Below are positions 1-7,589 of a stretch of DNA of 12,020 nucleotides, in pieces (the first letter of the stretch is position 1; every line of letters begins with the position of its first letter). Source of the stretch: Planctomycetaceae bacterium (GTDB taxonomy: Bacteria; Planctomycetota; Planctomycetia; Planctomycetales; Planctomycetaceae). The stretch lies in contig JAGQQT010000069.1 in assembly GCA_020426065.1 (NCBI GenBank), forward strand, positions 1-12,020, given 5' to 3'. A model generated the notes under the pieces. It had not been told where the DNA came from and did not search any database. It saw only the letters and a list, made by a program, of their open reading frames with translations. The translations under genes were made by a program, and so were the position numbers.

Positions 1-1257
1 TACGATCTGCCTGCCTCGGAAGAAGGCTTGCCGGGTGAAGGAGAACTGAGACGTTACGATGGCTATGTCAAACGCTGGACAGAAGCCCGCACTCAGTGGG
101 CCAGTGAAGTCCAGCAGGATCAGGGAGCGGTCGTCTTCCTGGGGGACTCCATTACTCAGGGTTGGGGCAAAACCTTCCGGGATCAGTTTCCGGGAATGAA
201 AGTGGCCAATCGGGGGATTGGTGGAGATACCACTCGTGGCATGCTGATCCGCCTGCAGGAAGATGTGCTGGCACTCAATCCCTCAGCGATTGTGTTTCTG
301 GGCGGAACAAATGATATCGGGGTCAACATTGCACCGGATGCCATTGGTCGCAACTTCGAGAAGATCGTGCAGGCCATCAAAGCCCACAATCTTCAGGTTC
401 CGATTGTCCTGTGCCGGATGTTCCCCAGCTCGGAAACCAAAGGACGTCCCCGCAAAACCATTGAAGCCGTCAACGCTCTCTACGATGCCGCCGTGAAGGG
501 GGATCCGCAGATTACCGTCGTGGATACCTGGACGCTGTTTGCTGATGCCGCAGGGGATGCCCGGGCGGACCTGTTTCCGGACCTGCTCCACCTGAATGAA
601 AGTGGGTATGCCCGCTGGGGAGCCGCCTTACGACCCGTCTTTGCCACACTCGGTTTGATTGAAACTGCTCCAGATGATTTCGAACTCGAGCCCGGGTTTG
701 TCAGCCTGTTTAACGGTCATGACCTGACCGGCTGGGGCTTCCGGCCGACTCCACCTCGCAAGCAACCCAAGAATCCGAATCCGAATGCTCCTGTCTTTGT
801 GGAAATCACGGAAGCAGAGAACTTTGATGGCAAAACAAAAAGCAGCGATGGCCGTTATGTGGCCATCAATGATCGACTTGTGGTCACGACACCATCCGAA
901 GGCCGACGAATTCAACAGCTGTGGACGACGAAGGAGTTTTCCGGCGATCTGATTCTGCGGCTGGAGTTCAGGGCCACACCCAATGCTGACTCCGGTGTCT
1001 TCATCAAAGAGCCTCAACTGCAGTGTCGCGATTTTCTGCTGGCCGGTCCCTACAAGGAATTGACCAAGTTTCGTGAAGGAGACTGGAACGAGCTGGAAGT
1101 GATTGTCAAAGACAATGTAGTCACCGCGACCTGCAATGGAGAACTGCTGACCAACGAAATGGCTGTCCCGCCAACCGGCCCCATTGGCCTGGAAGGAGAC
1201 CGCGGTCAAATGGAATACCGCCGCATCCGCATCAAGTCCCTGAATCAGGGAGAATAA
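1..1257 (+). CDS. SGNH-family hydrolase fused to a DUF1080 (3-keto-disaccharide hydrolase-like) domain, 5' partial
   Basis: The frame is open from base 1 and ends at TAA 1255-1257, so the true start lies upstream; a TTG at 28 is in frame but is not a convincing start. Counting from base 1, an SGNH/GDSL esterase-type domain spans about residues 15-220. It shows block I GDSIT with the nucleophile Ser near residue 50, block II GIGGDT, block III GGTND, and block V DLLHLN with the Asp/His pair near 194 and 197. A DUF1080 domain follows at about 230-415, opening with SLFNGHDLTGW and ending PTGPIGLEGD...RRIRIKSL, as in that family. SGNH enzymes are usually esterases or lipases, often removing acyl groups from carbohydrates; DUF1080 members include 3-keto-glycoside hydrolases and lectin-like folds. 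Action on acylated polysaccharide or glycoside is an inference. Any signal peptide would be outside the window. Domain assignment is confident; the substrate is unknown. Confidence 0.88.
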   Translation, partial: YDLPASEEGLPGEGELRRYDGYVKRWTEARTQWASEVQQDQGAVVFLGDSITQGWGKTFRDQFPGMKVANRGIGGDTTRGMLIRLQEDVLALNPSAIVFLGGTNDIGVNIAPDAIGRNFEKIVQAIKAHNLQVPIVLCRMFPSSETKGRPRKTIEAVNALYDAAVKGDPQITVVDTWTLFADAAGDARADLFPDLLHLNESGYARWGAALRPVFATLGLIETAPDDFELEPGFVSLFNGHDLTGWGFRPTPPRKQPKNPNPNAPVFVEITEAENFDGKTKSSDGRYVAINDRLVVTTPSEGRRIQQLWTTKEFSGDLILRLEFRATPNADSGVFIKEPQLQCRDFLLAGPYKELTKFREGDWNELEVIVKDNVVTATCNGELLTNEMAVPPTGPIGLEGDRGQMEYRRIRIKSLNQGE

Positions 1258-1264
1258 TACTGAT

Positions 1265-1307
1265 CGGGAAGCTCCCGTCTCCTCAGCCTGCATAAAGCAG
1301 GTTGAGG
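1265..1307 (+). terminator. Paired hairpins at the convergent gene junction (candidate terminator)
   Basis: Two stem-loops lie directly after the SGNH-DUF1080 stop codon. The first is CGGGA-AGC-TCCCG at 1265-1277. The second is an 11-bp stem, 1281-1291 with 1297-1307, around the loop ATAAA. In plus-strand RNA the second stem is fully paired with one G-U wobble (1286/1302). In minus-strand RNA the same position is an A-C mismatch. This favours a role ending the plus-strand transcript. The second hairpin covers the last codons and the TGA stop of the opposing gene. Neither hairpin has a following U-tract, so intrinsic termination is not proven. Confidence 0.4.
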
Positions 1308-4300
1308 AGTTCGTTGGAGCCGAAGGTTTCGAACGCAGGATCTGGCTGGGCATCCTTCGCTGCGGGAGAACCGATGCGAGTCTCATCACTGGTTTGGGCT
1401 GGCGTTCCATTCGGCACAATGACGGTCGCATTCCAGCGACTGGCGAGTGGCTGGAGATGAGTGGAAGACTCGGCTTTGCTGATTTCGGGTGGAGGAATGA
1501 TGGTGTCCAGAACCGCTGGCTCCGGATGGAAATCGCCACCATTCACAAACTGCCAGTCCACGACAGCCCAGGTTTCGATCGAGCGGTTGTAAAACTGGTC
1601 ACCGTATGCCTCGGCAGAAATCCATTTGCCATTGCTGTCCCGGCCAATCAGATCACTCCGGTGGTCACCGTTTGTGCTGCCGACATGAATATCAAAGACC
1701 CCATTCGAAGCAAACGACCACGTCGTCCACAGACTGAAACTGAACAGGTTGGTACCAGTCAGTCCGACCCACCATTTGGTGGTATTGATTCGAGCGGCGA
1801 TATCATCTTTGCCATCGCCGTTGAAGTCGCCCACAACCAGTGAGTCGAAAGATTGTGTTGCGGTCAGTTCAGCAAACTTCAGGCTGGCAAATCCGTCTGC
1901 CGGTCCAACTGATTTGGCAACAAACAGACTACGGGTCGCTCCGTTTCCAAACACCGCGACCACATCATCCCGTCCATCGCCATTAAAATCTCCGGCCTGG
2001 GCAAACCGAAATCCGTTCGTGATACCCCATTGATGGGAAAGCAGATACTGAAATTGAGTGTTACTGGTTTTGGCCATGAACACGTTACCCGTGAGTGTGA
2101 TGATGGTCAGGTCATCTCCCTTGACTCCATCAAAGTTCCCCACGAGGACTTCGGCTATGCCGTTATAGTTGCCGAAGTCACCCCAGTGCTTGTTGGTGAA
2201 CTTCTCGCCATCAGACTGAGCCACCCACCAGCGGCCTCGCGTTCCGTTTTTGAACAGTCCGATGATGTCGTCGCTGCCATCCTGGTTAAAATCACCGACA
2301 TGCACTTCCTTAATCTCAGGAGCGGTCCAGGTTGTCCAGGTCGTAAATGTGAAGTTGCCGTTTCCGTCTGCCAGACCGATCCGCCATTCGCCATTGAATA
2401 ACCAGCAGGCCAGATCCTCAATGCCATCACCGTTGAAATCTCCGGTCAGAACCTGTTTGAACGTGCTGGCAGGTCCGGATGCTGCCAGTCCGGTCTGATA
2501 GTTGAAATCCTCTACAGGTGAAGCCAGCCACCAGTTCCCGTTAAAGAAACCGGAAATGGAAGTGCGGGGAACCACAAAACCTTCGTACGCTCCAATATCC
2601 ACTCGACCTTCCAGGATCCGCGGAAAGCCCGGACCCCGTTCATCGGTGAAAAGAGGACTGCTGTCCGCATTCACGGCCGAAGCATTATTCCCACGGTTGA
2701 TTGCGGGCGAATTGGAGATCAGGGCATGGGTTGGAATAGAAGTGGAGAGGCTTCTGAGAATTGGATCGAGGACATCCGGGACATGCACTCCCACGATATT
2801 TCCCAGGCTGCCATTGCTCAGTCCACCAGCTGATCCGGCAGCTCCAATCAGGTTATTGTTGGATGTAGCAACCACGTTGCCCAGCAGTTCATCATCAAGG
2901 CTGGTCAGGCCAGAAGTGTTGCCCGCAACGATGGTATTTCTGAACGTGGCCGTTCCATTTTGAACGGCTGCACCTCCTCCATTGGAAGAACCGGCTCCAT
3001 CAGCATCCGCCTGATTGCCAAAAATGGTTGTGTTGACCACCGTAATCTCACCACCAGTTGACAGGTGAATTCCACCACCATTGAGGTCTGCAGAATTGGA
3101 GGAAATGGTGGAGTTGACCACATAACCAGTCGAACTGAAATCAATTCCTCCACCTCCGAATCCGGCGTGATTATGGTCGATGGTGCTCTTCTGGATGGTC
3201 AGGTTGACTGCTTCACTGTCGTTGTCAATCGCCCCTCCAAATGTGTTGGCACGATTCCCCGTGATCCACAGGTTGTCCAGGATCAGGTCGCCTCCCCGAT
3301 GCAGGATGGCCCCGCCTCCGTTCGAGGAGGTGTCATTACCACCAGTCAGTTTCAGAGCGGAGATGACAACATTATCTGGAGAGGAGATATCAAAAATTCG
3401 AGTGAGATTGTTTCCGCTGATCGTCAGCGATGTGGCGCCTGGACCGAGAATATTCAGGTCTCCACCACCCGCGATATCCAGATCGGTTCCATTGAGTGTG
3501 ATCGTTCCCCCATTCAGCAGCGAAGCGAAAAAGATCGAGTCAGTATATCCTCCGATATTCGAACCAATGTCCTGCAGCGCTGCCATCGCGAGAGCCTCAC
3601 GAAGCGAAAATGTGTTGGGATCGGTTGTCTCATCATTGAGGGTGTTGACCACCAGTGTGGTCTGCAATTCAAAGGCGCCGATATCAACCTGTCGGGCTGC
3701 ATCTGGACCTCCCTCTGAATTTCTGTTGAAGGGCGTGCCCCGCCCGTCATAGGTCAGAAAGTGACCACGATGATCTCTGGAGCGGAGGAAATCACCGGCG
3801 TTCACCGCAGCCGAATCCGGCAGGAGGGCATGAGTCGGAACGCTTCCACCATTATTCTGGACGATCGGATTCAGGATGGTGTTGATATCGCGTGTGCCCG
3901 CTCCATTCACACCGACTCTGTTATTGTTGCTGCCATTGGTCACTCCGCCCGATGTCCCTGCATCCCCGATCAGGTTGTTGAACCCCGAGAGCGTTCCCGC
4001 ATTCGAGACATCATCCGGAATGCTGGGAATCCCCTGGAAATTACCGGCAATGAGTGTGTTGTGGATTGTCACCGTAGCAGAGGATTCAATACCCAGTCCT
4101 CCGCCGTGCTGGTTGTTCAGGCCCGTTCCATCGCAGATATTCATGGCGATGGTACTGTTGATGATCTGCAGATTTGCACCAGACTGCGCCCGGATCCCGC
4201 CAGCAAATCCATCGGAACGATTCCCTGAAATCGTGCTGTTCGATATGTAGGTTGTTCCGCCCACAGCAATTCCCCCAGCGATAATGGGGGCATAATTACC

Positions 4301-4930
4301 GGTAATGGCGCTGGAGAAAATATTGAGAGTTCCCCCCAGCGAATTGATCGCACCTGCTGAAGTCGCAACGTTATTGTCAATCCACATCAGGTTCAGCGTG
4401 AGTTGAGCATTGTTGCGGATGGAGCCGCCCGAAGACGAGCCGCTGCCGGTTTCCGTGCCATCGCCGTTGATCAGTTTCAACCCGGTAATTTCCACTGTGC
4501 CCGCAGTATTGGAGATATCAAAATGTCGGGAATGGGTACCTGCATCAATGGTCAATCTGTTGGATCCCGGACCATCGATAATCAACTCATCTGTGATGTC
4601 CAGATCATCTCTCTGCAGCGTAATGGTCTGGCCATTTAAAGTTGCTGAAAACACGATCCGGTCCGTCCCGGTGAAATCCCCGGCGGGCGCATCTCCGAAC
4701 GCAGTATTATTATTGGCCGCCCGGATGGCTTCCCGCAGACTGATCAATCCATCGGACACACCCGCATTGTTGGCCGGTTCATCCAGCAGGGTATTCACCA
4801 GGTAAGTTGTCAGCAGAGTTCGTACTTCCAGCTGTTCAGAACAACTTTCCAGTCTGCGGAACCGTCGACGGCAAACGGAGGGAGCGGTGGACAGACGCTG
4901 GCTGGAGCGTATCAGGAGATTGCGAATCAT
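1283..4930 (-). CDS. Large LEPR-XLL-type protein with two CSLREA/beta-helix/choice-of-anchor modules and FG-GAP (VCBS-like) repeats
   Basis: This is a 1215-residue protein starting at ATG 4930, preceded by a modest AGGGAAG ribosome site. The first ~40 residues are Arg-rich and end in LEVRTLL (34-40), a variant of the planctomycete LEPR-XLL motif found near the N-terminus of very large proteins; no ordinary hydrophobic signal peptide is visible. Two similar modules follow. Each has a CSLREA-like segment (SLREA at 64-68 and 442-446, Cys absent), a Gly/Asn/Ser-rich right-handed beta-helix with NSTI-x-GN-type turns, and a closing block like choice-of-anchor Q (PTHALL...VDIGAFE near 365-421, PTHALI...VDIGAYE near 733-783). 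Residues 790-1135 carry FG-GAP/VCBS-like repeats of the GDFNGDGxDD type, a calcium-binding pattern in this family. The C-terminal ~70 residues resemble no domain I know. Likely exported or surface-attached, perhaps adhesive or glycan-binding; this is inferred from architecture. Confidence 0.88.
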   Translation of the reverse strand: MIRNLLIRSSQRLSTAPSVCRRRFRRLESCSEQLEVRTLLTTYLVNTLLDEPANNAGVSDGLISLREAIRAANNNTAFGDAPAGDFTGTDRIVFSATLNGQTITLQRDDLDITDELIIDGPGSNRLTIDAGTHSRHFDISNTAGTVEITGLKLINGDGTETGSGSSSGGSIRNNAQLTLNLMWIDNNVATSAGAINSLGGTLNIFSSAITGNYAPIIAGGIAVGGTTYISNSTISGNRSDGFAGGIRAQSGANLQIINSTIAMNICDGTGLNNQHGGGLGIESSATVTIHNTLIAGNFQGIPSIPDDVSNAGTLSGFNNLIGDAGTSGGVTNGSNNNRVGVNGAGTRDINTILNPIVQNNGGSVPTHALLPDSAAVNAGDFLRSRDHRGHFLTYDGRGTPFNRNSEGGPDAARQVDIGAFELQTTLVVNTLNDETTDPNTFSLREALAMAALQDIGSNIGGYTDSIFFASLLNGGTITLNGTDLDIAGGGDLNILGPGATSLTISGNNLTRIFDISSPDNVVISALKLTGGNDTSSNGGGAILHRGGDLILDNLWITGNRANTFGGAIDNDSEAVNLTIQKSTIDHNHAGFGGGGIDFSSTGYVVNSTISSNSADLNGGGIHLSTGGEITVVNTTIFGNQADADGAGSSNGGGAAVQNGTATFRNTIVAGNTSGLTSLDDELLGNVVATSNNNLIGAAGSAGGLSNGSLGNIVGVHVPDVLDPILRSLSTSIPTHALISNSPAINRGNNASAVNADSSPLFTDERGPGFPRILEGRVDIGAYEGFVVPRTSISGFFNGNWWLASPVEDFNYQTGLAASGPASTFKQVLTGDFNGDGIEDLACWLFNGEWRIGLADGNGNFTFTTWTTWTAPEIKEVHVGDFNQDGSDDIIGLFKNGTRGRWWVAQSDGEKFTNKHWGDFGNYNGIAEVLVGNFDGVKGDDLTIITLTGNVFMAKTSNTQFQYLLSHQWGITNGFRFAQAGDFNGDGRDDVVAVFGNGATRSLFVAKSVGPADGFASLKFAELTATQSFDSLVVGDFNGDGKDDIAARINTTKWWVGLTGTNLFSFSLWTTWSFASNGVFDIHVGSTNGDHRSDLIGRDSNGKWISAEAYGDQFYNRSIETWAVVDWQFVNGGDFHPEPAVLDTIIPPPEISKAESSTHLQPLASRWNATVIVPNGTPAQTSDETRIGSPAAKDAQPDPAFETFGSNELLNLLYAG
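1808..2450 (-). repeat. Coding repeats specifying FG-GAP GDFNGDG motifs
   Basis: Recurring 25-30 nt units lie inside the large minus-strand gene. They read on the plus strand as ccatcRccRttRaaRtc-like sequence near 1808-1834, 1973-1998 and 2424-2447, with a diverged copy near 2277-2298. They encode the GDFNGDG/GDFNQDG calcium-loop motif at about residues 829-836, 879-885, 980-986 and 1034-1040. Two further repeats, GNFDGVKGDD (931-940) and GSTNGDHRSD (1084-1093), have diverged loops. The DNA similarity follows from the protein motif, and I see no sign of a non-coding repeat. Confidence 0.7.
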
Positions 4931-4988
4931 GTAGATCTTCCCTGTAAAATGAGTGCAGAAGACAACTCCTGCTCCCGGCGGGCTTTCA

Positions 4989-5008
4989 GAACTGATCCAT
5001 CACAGTTC
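4989..5008. promoter_or_regulatory. Inverted repeat GAACTG-N8-CAGTTC upstream of the large protein gene
   Basis: Two perfect 6-nt arms (4989-4994 and 5003-5008) are separated by 8 nt, about 60 nt upstream of the start codon of the LEPR-XLL gene. Spacing and position suit either a dimeric regulator site or a leader hairpin. Arms this short also occur by chance. No clear -35/-10 pair was identified nearby. The rest of the 4931-5192 intergenic stretch shows no gene. Confidence 0.25.
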
Positions 5009-5143
5009 CCCTCAATTCAAAGGCAGCTCGCTCGATGATTCGTCGTGTGAGAAAATAAATGGAGGATAAGGCAGGGGCACATGTGGCCACCTGTCTTTTG
5101 AGGCCTGAATTGAATCCGAATATTCAACCTGCCGCAAGGGGAG

Positions 5144-5173
5144 TTTTCAGGCTTGGGGCAGACCACCTGAAAA
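5144..5173 (-). terminator. Hairpin downstream of the Gfo/Idh-like gene
   Basis: TTTTCAGG (5144-5151) and CCTGAAAA (5166-5173) form a perfect 8-bp stem with a 14-nt loop, about 20 nt beyond the stop codon of the minus-strand gene ending at 5193. Position fits a 3' end structure. The loop is large, the stem is AU-rich at its base, and no U-tract follows on the minus strand, so this is only a weak terminator candidate. Confidence 0.25.
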
Positions 5174-5192
5174 GACCAGGGCTTTTGAACTC

Positions 5193-6101
5193 TCAGGCGT
5201 CCCCAGTCTCATCCGCTCGAGACTCCGCCAGAAGTCTGGCCCGGAGTTCATGGACGGGAATCAAACCACCGACAAGGCGGCGACAAAAGAAATCCAGCTG
5301 TCGGGAGACGGCTGTCCGGTCCCGACTCAAATCTTCTGTCTGCCAGTTTTCGGCGGCGGAGGTGCGTTCTTTCCACCGCAACTCACTGGTGCCCGCCAAC
5401 TGATATTCCATTTGGATTGTCACGACTTCCAGCAGAGGATCTGCCGGATTCTGTTGCGGTTGAATGTTGATTCGGATGGGAACCGAATTCCCGCTGGAAA
5501 CTTGTCGCGGATTCCGGGCCAGAAATGCAGGAGGCTGGTTCGGCTGTAACAACGGCTCCAGTTGATAACCGGGCAACATGTGCTGCAGCCATTCATAGCA
5601 GCGGACCCGGGCAACCCGGTTCTTTTCCAGATTACCGTTTTCGGCAAACCGGAAACTCAAAGACTCAACCGGATCCGGCCTGGATGCCTGCATTTCCTGC
5701 AGACGCAGGCTGGCTGGAGAATACATTTCGGCATGTTCAATCACTGGCAAAGCCGTGGATGCGTTCAGCTCACGCTCCAGTGGCTCCCGAAATTCCGCGG
5801 CAACCGAGCGGTCACCAGCCCAGAAGACCGGCCGGTCATTTCGGAGACATTCCACCAGTGGCATAATTCCCGACCAGCCGGTACTCAGCATCAGGACCGC
5901 ATCGATATCAGAGCGTTCAATGATCTGACGGTAAGAATGGGCAACCGGAATCTGCAGAGAACCTGCTACCTTGCGAGCCCAGTATTCCACGGAATCATAG
6001 ACGGTAACGACACACACCCGGGCAGAAAGTTCCCGCAGGGCAGGTTCATACAGTCTGGCGAAGTTGGGGCCGCCAGTACCGATCACACCCAGCTGGAGCA
6101 T
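5193..6101 (-). CDS. Divergent Gfo/Idh/MocA-like oxidoreductase domain protein
   Basis: The ATG at 6101 (302 residues) is chosen because a perfect AGGAGG (minus strand, 6112-6107) sits 5 nt before it; an in-frame GTG at 6116 would place that site inside the gene. The N-terminus LGVIGTGGPNFARLY resembles the Rossmann nucleotide-binding loop of Gfo/Idh/MocA proteins (G8, G10, G11). The segment SYRQIIERSDIDAVLML (57-72) fits the following beta-alpha unit of that fold. Where the family normally carries its EKP motif this protein reads WAGDRS (94-99), so the usual catalytic-site Lys is missing. The C-terminal half (~150-302) matches no domain I recognise and ends in a charged helix. It lies 137 nt downstream of the DJ-1 gene on the same strand and may share its transcript. 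A binding, regulatory or non-redox role is possible. Fold assignment is moderate and function is unknown. Confidence 0.6.
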   Translation of the reverse strand: MLQLGVIGTGGPNFARLYEPALRELSARVCVVTVYDSVEYWARKVAGSLQIPVAHSYRQIIERSDIDAVLMLSTGWSGIMPLVECLRNDRPVFWAGDRSVAAEFREPLERELNASTALPVIEHAEMYSPASLRLQEMQASRPDPVESLSFRFAENGNLEKNRVARVRCYEWLQHMLPGYQLEPLLQPNQPPAFLARNPRQVSSGNSVPIRINIQPQQNPADPLLEVVTIQMEYQLAGTSELRWKERTSAAENWQTEDLSRDRTAVSRQLDFFCRRLVGGLIPVHELRARLLAESRADETGDA

Positions 6102-6238
6102 CAGGACCTCCTGCACTACATCTTCACAGGAATCGGATTTGGAAAGGGATCAGTCGTGAATGTTCTGGAACAGAACGACAAGTGTGATAAATCGGGATTG
6201 AATACAAGGCCCGAGAGGATCAATTCGAATCGACTGTT

Positions 6239-6820
6239 TCAAACAGAGATTTTTGCACCCAGCAGTTTGACGAATTCCTGCAGAATCGCTGGATGAGCAG
6301 GCCAGGCCGGTGCAGTCACCAGGTTTCCATCCGTGAGGGCTTCATCAACTCCCTTCGTAACAAATTCTCCTCCAGCCAGGGTGATTTCCGGTCCGCAAGC
6401 CGGGTAGGCCGTACAGCTTCGTGAGCAGATGACACCGGCAGCAGTCAGTAACTGGATCCCGTGGCAAATGGCGGCAATCGGCTTTTCGTCTTCGTCAAAC
6501 TGGCGAATGATATCCAGCACCTCTGGATTCAATCTCAGATACTCAGGTGCCCGTCCACCTGGCAGATACAGCCCTGAATAGAGAGTAACATCCAGCCCCT
6601 CAAAGTCGGCATTGATCAAAAAGTTATGCCCCGGCTTCTCCGAATAGGTCTGGTCCCCTTCAAAATCGTGAACGGCGGTGCGAACCGTATCCCCAATTTT
6701 CTTTCCAGGACAAACCGCATCCACTCGATATCCCAGCATCAGTAAAGCCTGGAAGGGGACCATGACTTCATAGTCTTCGACATAATCCCCGACAAGCATC
6801 AGGATCGCTGGTTGTGACAT
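6239..6820 (-). CDS. DJ-1/PfpI family protein, plant DJ-1D-like (candidate glyoxalase III / deglycase)
   Basis: This is a complete single-domain DJ-1/PfpI protein of 193 residues. The nucleophile elbow AAICHG holds Cys119 and His120, and the conserved acidic residue is probably Glu18 in [16 protein letters not shown]. The stretches [20 protein letters not shown] (47-66), [10 protein letters not shown] (86-95) and [11 protein letters not shown] match the plant DJ-1D type as I remember it far better than E. coli YhbO or the PfpI proteases. DJ-1D members convert methylglyoxal or glyoxal to hydroxy acids without glutathione; the related deglycase activity is debated. Plant proteins carry two tandem domains and this one carries one, so an active site shared across a dimer is expected. 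The start ATG at 6820 gives the expected N-terminus, although the ribosome site is weak. Cytosolic carbonyl-stress detoxification is the likely role. Confidence 0.9.
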   Translation of the reverse strand: MSQPAILMLVGDYVEDYEVMVPFQALLMLGYRVDAVCPGKKIGDTVRTAVHDFEGDQTYSEKPGHNFLINADFEGLDVTLYSGLYLPGGRAPEYLRLNPEVLDIIRQFDEDEKPIAAICHGIQLLTAAGVICSRSCTAYPACGPEITLAGGEFVTKGVDEALTDGNLVTAPAWPAHPAILQEFVKLLGAKISV

Positions 6821-7049
6821 GGTTCAGGCTTTCATTCGCTCAAGACGAAGTTCAATCGACAGGCTATCTCAATCCTTCAACCCAGAAGCAGTTTTGAAAC
6901 CGATTCCAGGTAAATCAGGAGTGACGGACCGTTTCTATTCTGAAGCCGATTTGCGGATTGGTCAATTCTGTTGTGCCTGTGCTTGCGGAGGGGAAGGAAA
7001 TCAGTGAAAATCGGGTTGTCACCCCACACCTCTGTTTGCGAGAGCAACC

Positions 7050-7562
7050 ATGTCGCTGAAGTCCCGTTTTGTGCTCGCAGCTGTGCTGTTTACTCTCCCC
7101 ACCGGATGCGATCAGCCCCAGCCCGAAAAAGCGCCGGTCACCGCTCAGAATCCACCTGAAGCCCAGACCTCCGAACCGGAACCAGAAAAGCGTCCGAATC
7201 TCGTCAAACGGAAAACGACGGAGATCGTCGACAAAAACAAGATTCTCACCGAACGTCCAGATCTGATCGAAGTTCAGAACAGTGTGACCGGCAGCGACCC
7301 GTTGACTACCTCTCTGACAGGTTACATCGCCGCGTCCTCCCGCGTGAATGTGATGAACATGCAGCATCAGATCGACCTGATGAGGGCCTCCGAAGATCGG
7401 AACCCGACCTACCAGGAACTGATGGACATGATGCGTGAGAGCCGGATGGAACTCAATGCATTGCCCGACTACCAGATGTATGCCTACGACGATCAGTCAG
7501 GCAAGTTTCTGATTCTGGAAGACCCCGTCGCCAAAAAAGAGTTCCAGGATCAGGCGAAGTAA
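7050..7562 (+). CDS. Small putative lipoprotein of unknown function
   Basis: The product is 170 residues. It begins MSLKSR, then a short hydrophobic stretch (7-16) and the lipobox LPTGC with lipidated Cys20, so export and lipid attachment are likely. Residues 21-50 are a Pro/Glu/Gln-rich linker. The rest is charged and probably helical, with a Met-rich part (NVMNMQHQIDLMR, ~100-112; YQELMDMMRESRMEL, ~121-135), then LPDYQMYAYDDQSGKFLILED (139-158), which looks like a small beta unit. I do not recognise a named family. The gene is divergent from the DJ-1 gene across 229 nt that show no clear promoter, and it is followed by the hairpin cluster. The ATG at 7050 has a GCGAGAG stretch just upstream as a weak ribosome site. 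The lipobox supports this start. Confidence 0.8.
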   Translation: MSLKSRFVLAAVLFTLPTGCDQPQPEKAPVTAQNPPEAQTSEPEPEKRPNLVKRKTTEIVDKNKILTERPDLIEVQNSVTGSDPLTTSLTGYIAASSRVNVMNMQHQIDLMRASEDRNPTYQELMDMMRESRMELNALPDYQMYAYDDQSGKFLILEDPVAKKEFQDQAK

Positions 7563-7589
7563 ACATCTGGCGGAATCTTCTCATCCTTC

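Noticed and set aside
628..1542. Long minus-strand frame opposite the SGNH-DUF1080 gene
   Set aside because: It is antisense to a well-supported gene, overlaps the end of the LEPR-XLL gene in another frame, and its translation shows no domain or plausible start context.
1808..2450. Regularly spaced similar DNA units suggestive of a CRISPR or satellite array
   Set aside because: Units are imperfect, unevenly spaced and exactly in frame with FG-GAP protein motifs, so they are coding repeats.
3065..3752. Plus-strand frames of 190-217 codons inside the LEPR-XLL gene
   Set aside because: They arise opposite repetitive Gly/Asn/Ser/Thr codons; compositions are odd and no family is recognisable.
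5562..6296. Plus-strand 244-codon frame
   Set aside because: It is antisense to the Gfo/Idh-like gene and the end of the DJ-1 gene, both with recognisable folds; its own translation is Gln/His/Arg-rich and unrecognisable.
6915..7367. Minus-strand 150-codon frame across the DJ-1/lipoprotein gap
   Set aside because: It overlaps the lipoprotein gene antisense; Arg/Gly/Phe-rich translation looks like a shadow.
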